From positions 4,650,001-4,714,000 of the forward strand of contig NZ_CP084032.1 in assembly GCF_020181655.1 (NCBI RefSeq): a stretch of 64,000 bases of DNA, read 5' to 3'. This DNA is from Pectobacterium colocasium. GTDB lineage: Bacteria > Pseudomonadota > Gammaproteobacteria > Enterobacterales > Enterobacteriaceae. Numbering within the stretch: the stretch's first letter is position 1; each line of letters begins with the position of its first letter. The notes below the pieces were generated by a model. The model ran no database searches. It had not been told where the DNA came from and worked only from the letters and a program-made list of their open reading frames with translations. Of this stretch, positions 58,549-64,000 are shown one piece after another. The position numbers were made by a program, and so were the translations under genes.

Positions 58549-58935
58549 ATGGCAATTTCTCTCTATTACACCGCTAGACGCAAAAAATCCCTTAACCCAC
58601 AAGAGATCTCTGCCGTGAAGGAGATCGTTCAGCGTCATTCCGTTAATGAACAAATTGAGAACTATCTGACAACCGGGGAAGGCTTGAACTGGGAATCCTT
58701 TGATTTCGCTCTCAACGTGAAAACCGGTAACGTGTTCAGAAAAGGAATCGTGCTCTCTGGTTCGACCAAACTTCCCGATAACGACGAGGAAGCCACCTGG
58801 GTTGGCGTTCAGCACTGGTGCCAATGTTTATCCGAAATACGCACCGCTCTGACGCACTGTGAATGGCACGTCGCGGTCAACGATCATGTGATTCCGTGGA
58901 GCCATGAGGTCAACGCCTATGACCCCACACGCTAG
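58549..58935 (+). CDS. Hypothetical protein
   Basis: 128 residues from ATG 58549 (MAISLYYTARRKKSL), with GAGG upstream; the frame begins 23 codons earlier without a ribosome site. No signal peptide or membrane segment. WESFDFALNVKTGNVFRKG and EWHVAVNDHVIPWSHEVNAY look like a small alpha/beta domain. Not recognised. Confidence 0.65.
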   Translation: MAISLYYTARRKKSLNPQEISAVKEIVQRHSVNEQIENYLTTGEGLNWESFDFALNVKTGNVFRKGIVLSGSTKLPDNDEEATWVGVQHWCQCLSEIRTALTHCEWHVAVNDHVIPWSHEVNAYDPTR

Positions 58936-59089
58936 AGGGCGGCTTTCTGAAAGGCAAAGGCAGTAGAAAATCCTGCCCTTTCCCCTACATACTCTTGATT
59001 CCACCTAATCATAGACCATCGCTACTATTTACCTTATTCTCACACACGCCATGAACAACGTATTCACTCTTGCATCAAGCGGAACAAAC

Positions 59090-59164
59090 ATGAGTAAACC
59101 AACGATTGTTTTTATCGTGATTGCCATCATAGTCGGTTTAGGCAGCAATTTGGGCTGGTGGTAA
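59090..59164 (+). CDS. Possible 24-residue single-helix membrane protein
   Basis: MSKPTIVFIVIAIIVGLGSN followed by LGWW is a short start, one hydrophobic helix and an aromatic end, the layout of known small membrane proteins. GGAA lies 6 bases before the ATG; an in-frame ATG at 59051 would give 37 residues. Supported only by its composition. Confidence 0.4.
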   Translation: MSKPTIVFIVIAIIVGLGSNLGWW

Positions 59165-59431
59165 CGACGTCCCACACTTAAGGCTGCAAATACGTTGCCT
59201 TAAGTGCCTAAAAGAATGATTTTATAAAATGACAGCCACCTCTATAAAATAAAAAATATATTTTTATTCTTTAATATCATCATTTTAAAACCCAACGTTA
59301 CTGCCAGAGATAAATAAAATCACCTTGCTTTCACCAGAGAAAACATCCCTTTTCCTCCGCGATTCCACCCGTAAAGTTTACGTTACTTTTTCCTATGACA
59401 TGTTCAATTTCTATTTTTATCGTTTCGTTGA

Positions 59432-59508
59432 TTTTAACGATCGATGAAACTATATTGATAGGTTTTTTCTTTTTGTTTTTTTGATTTTAAATGCTTTTAA
59501 CGATCGAT
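59432..59508. repeat. Direct repeat TTTTAACGATCGAT, two copies 63 bp apart
   Basis: Exact 14-bp copies start at 59432 and 59495; the 63-bp period equals six helical turns, so both would face the same side of DNA. They lie just upstream of the better FliA-type promoter for the chemoreceptor. They could bind a regulator that loops or bends DNA. Confidence 0.55.
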
Positions 59509-59512
59509 TTAA

Positions 59513-59539
59513 TAAAGATTTTACCCCTTCGTCCGATAC
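59513..59539 (+). promoter_or_regulatory. FliA (sigma-28) type promoter of the third chemoreceptor
   Basis: TAAAGATT, 11 bases, TCCGATAC: 7 of 8 and 6 of 8 matches to TAAAGTTT-N11-GCCGATAA, about 195 bases before the start. A second candidate at 59372-59398 has a perfect -35 but a poor -10 (TCCTATGA). Confidence 0.6.
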
Positions 59540-59731
59540 TCCATACCGTACAAGAATGTGGCTAAGCCAATCGGCTATTGTAAAAAATCAATGGCATACA
59601 ACCCCTTATCCTATTGTTAAAAATGAATTTTAATTATTCCGCTTCACATAGGACTCCCAGGGCAATGACATCGCTTACCACCACTCATAACAATGATTAA
59701 ATCCACATAATTATCAGGTAAAGGAAAAAAG

Positions 59732-61405
59732 ATGAGCATCGTAAATTGGCGCATTGGTTATCGGCTAGGCATAGGTTTCTCTGGGTTGATTATTCTGTTG
59801 TTCCTTGTCGGCACCTTATCTGTCACCCGATTATCAGATTTCAATCAAAGTGCAAAATTAATCGTAACCGACACCTACTCAGATACCGTTGACGCAAATC
59901 GTCTACGTCAGGCCATTGATGAAACGGTACTGGGCTATGACCGTTTATTGCTGGCAGAAGACGAACAACAACTGCGGAATGCATTAAATTCGATTGAGAA
60001 AATTCGCCAACAGGGCAGAACGATATTGAAGGCAATCATTCAGGACTCAGCGGAAAGCGATGATCCTACACTGCAAAAAATCATGTCGGATATGGCGCCG
60101 ACACGCAATGATTTCATCGCTTCGGGCGATGCACTGATCGCCGCCATCACCGCAGGAAACCGTGAAGCCGCAAAGGCCGAGTTTGCTAATCGCTTAGATC
60201 GTGCTCAAACTCTTTTTATTGAACAAATCCAACGCTACGTCGACTATAAAGACAATGCCATGATGAAAACACTGGATGTCATGGATGAAGATTTTCAGCA
60301 TTCTCGTTTATTTTTGCTGACGTTGATCGGCATCGGTGCGATCTCTGGAGCCATAGCCGCGTGGGTGATCACCCGCAGCGTAACCCAACCCATTCAGCAA
60401 GCACTGACCATCGCGAATCGTGTGGCTGAAGGCGACCTGACTTCACAGATTGTGAGCAATCGCCAAGATGAAACAGGGCAATTGTTAGCCGCGCTGAGCC
60501 ATATGAATACCAGCCTATGCCACATTGTGAGCCAAGTTCGCGATGGTTCCGAGGCGATTTCAACAGCGGCATCACAAATCGCAGCAGGCAATCAGGATCT
60601 CTCCGCTCGTACTGAAGAGCAGGCAAGTTCACTGGAACAGACCGCATCATCAATGGAAGAACTCACATCCACCATCAAAAATACGGCTGACAATACCCGC
60701 CAAGCGATGGCGGTTTCACGCCAGTCATCTGAAGCCGCCGAAACGTCCAGTGTCGTCATGACATCGGTGACCCAAAAAATGCGTGGTATTCGTGATTCAT
60801 CTCAGCGTATGGCCGAAATCATCAGCGTCATTGATAGCATTGCGTTCCAGACGAATATTCTGGCGTTGAACGCGGCTGTTGAGGCCGCACGAGCGGGCGA
60901 ACAGGGGAGAGGTTTTGCAGTGGTCGCCAGTGAAGTACGTTCGCTGGCACAACGCAGCGCCACAGCAGCAAAAGAAATCAAAGAATTAATTGATGATTCA
61001 GTAAACAAAGTGCAAGAGGGAATGATGTTAGTCGACTCAGCCGAAGCGACGATGAATACCCTGACGAGCCATGTTTCTGACGTCAATGCCATCATCGCTG
61101 AAATATCTCAGGCCAGTCAGGAACAGAGTGATGGTATCAGCCAGATAAATATCGCGGTTGGACAAATTGATACCACAACGCAACAGAATGCCGCACTGGT
61201 TGAGGAATCTGCAGCAGCAGCAGTATCGTTACAATCTCAGGCAAATGTGCTAACACAGACCGTCAGCGCATTCAAACTGGCACAATCAGGCACACCAGCA
61301 CGCTTATCCATCGTGCCAGAACTGGCATTAGGCAGCGCGGGATCCCCCAAAAGTTCCACATTGAAAACACCGAAAAGTGACACGCAGGACTGGACATCCT
61401 TCTAG
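59732..61405 (+). CDS. Methyl-accepting chemotaxis protein with CheR-docking tail
   Basis: 557 residues: helix 1 (about 10-32), a periplasmic four-helix-bundle type domain (33-190), helix 2 (about 191-213), HAMP ([20 protein letters not shown]) and the signalling coiled coil with tip [20 protein letters not shown]. The C-terminus ends DWTSF, fitting the xWxxF pentapeptide that tethers CheR and CheB, which the 540-residue paralogue lacks. The periplasmic part differs from both receptors at the left of the window. The start follows AAAGGAAAAAAG. Confidence 0.95.
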   Translation: MSIVNWRIGYRLGIGFSGLIILLFLVGTLSVTRLSDFNQSAKLIVTDTYSDTVDANRLRQAIDETVLGYDRLLLAEDEQQLRNALNSIEKIRQQGRTILKAIIQDSAESDDPTLQKIMSDMAPTRNDFIASGDALIAAITAGNREAAKAEFANRLDRAQTLFIEQIQRYVDYKDNAMMKTLDVMDEDFQHSRLFLLTLIGIGAISGAIAAWVITRSVTQPIQQALTIANRVAEGDLTSQIVSNRQDETGQLLAALSHMNTSLCHIVSQVRDGSEAISTAASQIAAGNQDLSARTEEQASSLEQTASSMEELTSTIKNTADNTRQAMAVSRQSSEAAETSSVVMTSVTQKMRGIRDSSQRMAEIISVIDSIAFQTNILALNAAVEAARAGEQGRGFAVVASEVRSLAQRSATAAKEIKELIDDSVNKVQEGMMLVDSAEATMNTLTSHVSDVNAIIAEISQASQEQSDGISQINIAVGQIDTTTQQNAALVEESAAAAVSLQSQANVLTQTVSAFKLAQSGTPARLSIVPELALGSAGSPKSSTLKTPKSDTQDWTSF

Positions 61406-61407
61406 TT

Positions 61408-61442
61408 CACAGTGGAGCCACACCCGTGGCTCCAGCGCTGTG
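61408..61442 (+). terminator. Hairpin after the third chemoreceptor
   Basis: TGGAGCCAC/GTGGCTCCA with a 4-base loop, extended by CACAG/CTGTG arms, starts 2 bases past the stop. No T run follows, so termination may be partial or the hairpin may protect the mRNA end. Confidence 0.5.
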
Positions 61443-61516
61443 CCGTGTGAGTTTATAAGGCAGGTCCTTTCACCCACACTCCGTCATTTGACAGGCTATT
61501 TTATCTCGACATCCCC

Positions 61517-62716
61517 TTATTCGGCTTTCTTACTCGCCGTTTCGTTACCTTCTCGCGCCCGATGATCCGCCGTCTGACTCCCCTCCGCATCAGCCTCTTC
61601 GGGAGTGGTCGTACTCGCGTACAAGCGACCTTCCTCGATAAAATCTTCGTCGATGCCTTCAATATTTTCCTGATTATCCCGCCCAGAGAGGATGTTCCAG
61701 CAGGCGATGAACAGTGCGGCAATCAGCGGACCAATCACAAAACCGTTAATCCCGTAGATTTCCATGCCGCCCAGCGTGGCGATCAGAATCAGATAGTCCG
61801 GCATTTTAGTGTCTTTCCCCACCAGCAGCGGACGCAAAATGTTATCCACCAGCCCAATCACCAGCACGAAGAACGCGACGATGAAGATGGCCTGCCAGAG
61901 CATATCTGTTGCAAAGAGATAGATCGCGGCGGGAACCCAGATAATCGCCGAGCCTACGGCAGGGATCAGCGATAGGAACGCCATTAGCGAGCCCCACAGC
62001 AGGCTCCCTTCTATTCCTGCGATGGAGAACGCAATGCCGCCCAACGTCCCCTGCACAATCGCCACCACAGCGGTGCCTTTTACGGTCGCCCGGGATACCG
62101 CGGCAAATTTCACCAGCAGGTGGTGCTTAACATGGGTGGAAAGCGGTAGTGATTCCAGAATCAGGTTTACCAGATAGGAACCGTCTTTCAGGAGGAAGAA
62201 CAGCAGGTAGAGCATCACCCCGAAACCAACGAAGAAGGTGAACGTACCTTTACCGATCAGCAATACGCTTCCCGCCAGATATTGCCCGCCTTTCAACGCA
62301 ACCTGCGACAGCTCTTGCTGTATTTTGGCGGCGTTATCCAGATTGTGTTCCGCCAGGAAATGCCGCGCCCACTTCGGCAAATGCTGAAGCAGCTCCGCCA
62401 GCACCACCGGGAATTGCGTATTGCTGTCCTGCAATCGGGTGTAAACCCCGTTAATCTCAACCACCAACGAGGAAACAATCACGCCCAATGGAATGAAGAC
62501 GATCAGGAAGATGATCAGGACCGTCAGTAGCGAGGCAACACCGTTGCGATCGTTTAATTTTTGCCGAATTTTGCTTTTCAGCGGATGGAAGATGACGGCC
62601 AACACCGCCGCCCACAAGATGGCGGAATAATACGGCGCCAATATGTCAAAAAACGCCAGCGTAACGACAAATAAGATCAGGATGAAGAATCCCTTCGTAA
62701 GCCCTTTAATATTCAC
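61517..62716 (-). CDS. AI-2E family membrane transporter
   Basis: 399 residues from GTG (62714-62716, MNIKGLTKGFF), preceded by AAGGGGAAATC; the frame opens 20 codons earlier without a ribosome site. Seven or eight hydrophobic helices and a central amphipathic region fit the AI-2E/UPF0118 family, with conserved VQGTLGGIAFSIAGIEGSLL and VDNILRPLLVGK near 285-320. Family members include the AI-2 exporter TqsA and Na+/H+ antiporters, so the substrate is undefined. The C-terminal tail (about 355-399) is acidic and hydrophilic. Confidence 0.88.
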   Translation of the reverse strand: MNIKGLTKGFFILILFVVTLAFFDILAPYYSAILWAAVLAVIFHPLKSKIRQKLNDRNGVASLLTVLIIFLIVFIPLGVIVSSLVVEINGVYTRLQDSNTQFPVVLAELLQHLPKWARHFLAEHNLDNAAKIQQELSQVALKGGQYLAGSVLLIGKGTFTFFVGFGVMLYLLFFLLKDGSYLVNLILESLPLSTHVKHHLLVKFAAVSRATVKGTAVVAIVQGTLGGIAFSIAGIEGSLLWGSLMAFLSLIPAVGSAIIWVPAAIYLFATDMLWQAIFIVAFFVLVIGLVDNILRPLLVGKDTKMPDYLILIATLGGMEIYGINGFVIGPLIAALFIACWNILSGRDNQENIEGIDEDFIEEGRLYASTTTPEEADAEGSQTADHRAREGNETASKKAE

Positions 62717-62861
62717 AACGATTTCCCCTTCGTTCAATCTGCTCTCGAAATATAGAACGAAGTGGAGCGTTTGCAATATAGGAAAAAGCCGTCGTCCGGT
62801 GAAATACTATCAGAAAGCGCGGCGAGGAGACGGTAAATGCCTCTCGCCGCGTCATCCGTGC

Positions 62862-64000
62862 TTACAGGCCATCCAGCCGCCGCTGGGTCGCCTGCACCAG
62901 CGAGTCGGTGGTGATATCGGCAATTGCTTTAGCTCCCGTGAGCGTCATCGCCACGCGCATCTCTTTTTCAATCAGGTTCAGCAGATTAACCACACCCGCT
63001 TCGCCTGCTGCTGCCAGCGCGTAGACAAACGCGCGCCCGAGCATCACGCCATCCGCGCCCAGCGCAATCATACGCACCACGTCCAGCCCGGTACGAATAC
63101 CGGAATCCGCCAGAATGGTGATATCGCCTTTCACTGCATCGGCGATAGCGGGCAATGCATGTGCCGTCGAGAGCACGCCGTCCAACTGACGACCGCCGTG
63201 ATTGGAGACCACAATGCCATCTGCGCCGAACCTGACGGCTTCTTTGGCATCTTCCGGGTCGAGGATGCCCTTGATGATCATTGGCCCTTTCCACATCTCG
63301 CGGATCCACGCCAAATCCTGCCACGAAATAGAGGCATCGAAATTCTCCGCCAGCCAGCCGATATAGTTTTCCAGCGTCGTCGGCGTACCGCGATAGGCGG
63401 AAACGTTGCCCAGATCATGAGGTTTACCGTTCAGGCCAACGTCCCATGCCCACTGTGGATGTACCATCGCCTGCAAAACACGGCGTATCGCCGCATTCGG
63501 GCCGCTCATGCCAGAGTGCGCATCGCGATAGCGCGCACCCGGCGTCGGCATATCCACGGTAAACACCAGCGTCTTGACCCCTGCCGCCTGTGCGCGTTCC
63601 AGCACGTTGCGCATAAAGCCGCGGTCTTTTAGCACATAGAGCTGGAACCATAGCGGCCGATTAATGGCAGGAGCCACTTCCTCAATCGGGCAGACAGAGA
63701 CGGTAGACAGCGTAAAGGGAATCCCCTTCTGCGCCGCTGCGCGGGCAACCTGAACCTCGCCGCGTCGGGCGTACATTCCGGTCAGGCCAACGGGAGCCAG
63801 CACCACCGGCATCGCCAGTTTTTCGCCGAACAGTTGGGTTTCCAGGCTGAGGTCGGAAACATTTTTCAGGATGCGCTGACGCAACGCGATATCCGCCAGA
63901 TCGGCAGTATTACGCCTGAGCGTGTGCTCGCCATACGCGCCGCCATCGGCGTAGTGGAACAGAAAAGGCGGCAACTTACGCTGCGCCGCCGCCCGGTAGT
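62862..64000 (-). CDS. lldD: L-lactate dehydrogenase LldD (5' end outside window)
   Basis: FMN-dependent, membrane-associated enzyme oxidising L-lactate to pyruvate and passing electrons to quinone. The frame is open to the window edge, reading [20 protein letters not shown] at the left; by comparison with E. coli only about eight residues are missing. Active-site landmarks are [22 protein letters not shown], the catalytic His in [12 protein letters not shown] and the FMN-phosphate stretch [20 protein letters not shown]. Any lldP or lldR partner lies beyond the edge. Confidence 0.97.
   Translation of the reverse strand, partial: YRAAAQRKLPPFLFHYADGGAYGEHTLRRNTADLADIALRQRILKNVSDLSLETQLFGEKLAMPVVLAPVGLTGMYARRGEVQVARAAAQKGIPFTLSTVSVCPIEEVAPAINRPLWFQLYVLKDRGFMRNVLERAQAAGVKTLVFTVDMPTPGARYRDAHSGMSGPNAAIRRVLQAMVHPQWAWDVGLNGKPHDLGNVSAYRGTPTTLENYIGWLAENFDASISWQDLAWIREMWKGPMIIKGILDPEDAKEAVRFGADGIVVSNHGGRQLDGVLSTAHALPAIADAVKGDITILADSGIRTGLDVVRMIALGADGVMLGRAFVYALAAAGEAGVVNLLNLIEKEMRVAMTLTGAKAIADITTDSLVQATQRRLDGL

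Larger units (their letters stand above)
58936..59731. other. Long AT-rich spacer before the third chemoreceptor
   Basis: Besides the possible small membrane protein it contains two exact copies of TTTTAACGATCGAT at 59432-59445 and 59495-59508, 63 bases apart, and FliA-type promoter candidates at 59372-59398 and 59513-59539. No other gene is seen. Confidence 0.5.

Noticed and set aside
62643..63632. 329-codon plus-strand frame across the lldD region
   Set aside because: It is antisense to lldD and the AI-2E gene, with R/H-rich composition typical of a shadow frame.

Overview
The window is a chromosomal segment of a soft-rot enterobacterium, most likely Pectobacterium or a close relative. The basis is gene order that follows the Escherichia coli metE-metR-bioP, cysE-gpsA-secB, envC-yibQ, tdh-kbl, waa and rpmBG-radC-coaBC-dut-slmA-pyrE-rph-yicC blocks, together with several chemoreceptor genes and a waaE-type LPS core gene that E. 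coli lacks. The genus is inferred from gene content, not from any database search. No rRNA, tRNA, CRISPR array, insertion sequence or prophage is visible.

Layout. 1-3.7 kb: two tandem, closely related chemoreceptor genes, each with a FliA-type promoter. 3.9-8.1 kb: metE, metR and the biotin transporter bioP. 8.3-9.0 kb: pagP. 9.2-12.4 kb: cysE-gpsA-secB and yibN, with no grxC between secB and yibN. 12.7-17.3 kb: envC-yibQ (no gpmM upstream), tdh and kbl. 17.5-32.9 kb: the LPS core locus. It starts with hldD-waaF-waaC-waaL, continues through a Phd/Doc toxin-antitoxin pair, a JUMPStart/ops leader and an eight-gene glycosyltransferase operon, and ends with waaA-coaD. The block from 25 to 31 kb is strikingly AT-rich and carries the strain-variable outer-core enzymes, including an O-fucosyltransferase-like protein, two tandem GT2 paralogues and a GT32 enzyme. 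32.9-41.8 kb: a GT4 gene, mutM, a DUF6880 gene, rpmG, rpmB, radC, coaBC, dut, slmA, pyrE and rph.

41.8-52.4 kb: a ten-gene block sits between rph and yicC, which are neighbours in E. coli. It encodes an L-Ala-D/L-Glu epimerase, a glutathione/dipeptide-type ABC importer (gsiABCD), a DmpA-type aminopeptidase, a DppA-type M55 D-aminopeptidase, isoaspartyl peptidase IaaA and a LysR regulator. Together these look like a pathway that imports and dismantles unusual peptides (D-amino-acid, iso- or gamma-linked), and a large perfect-core palindrome precedes it. 52.5-53.4 kb: yicC. 53.4-59.2 kb: an accessory stretch with a PIN-domain two-gene module, a small gene whose ribosome site lies inside a predicted hairpin, a Fic-fold protein with an unusual eight-copy 9-bp motif array over its promoter and 5' coding region, two lipoproteins and small unknown genes. 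59.7-64 kb: a third chemoreceptor with a CheR-docking tail, an AI-2E-family membrane protein, and lldD cut by the window edge.

The candidates most worth a second look are the TGTCCTTAT array at the Fic gene, the peptide-catabolism block, the PIN module with its unknown partner, and the O-fucosyltransferase-like protein in the RfaH-type LPS operon.
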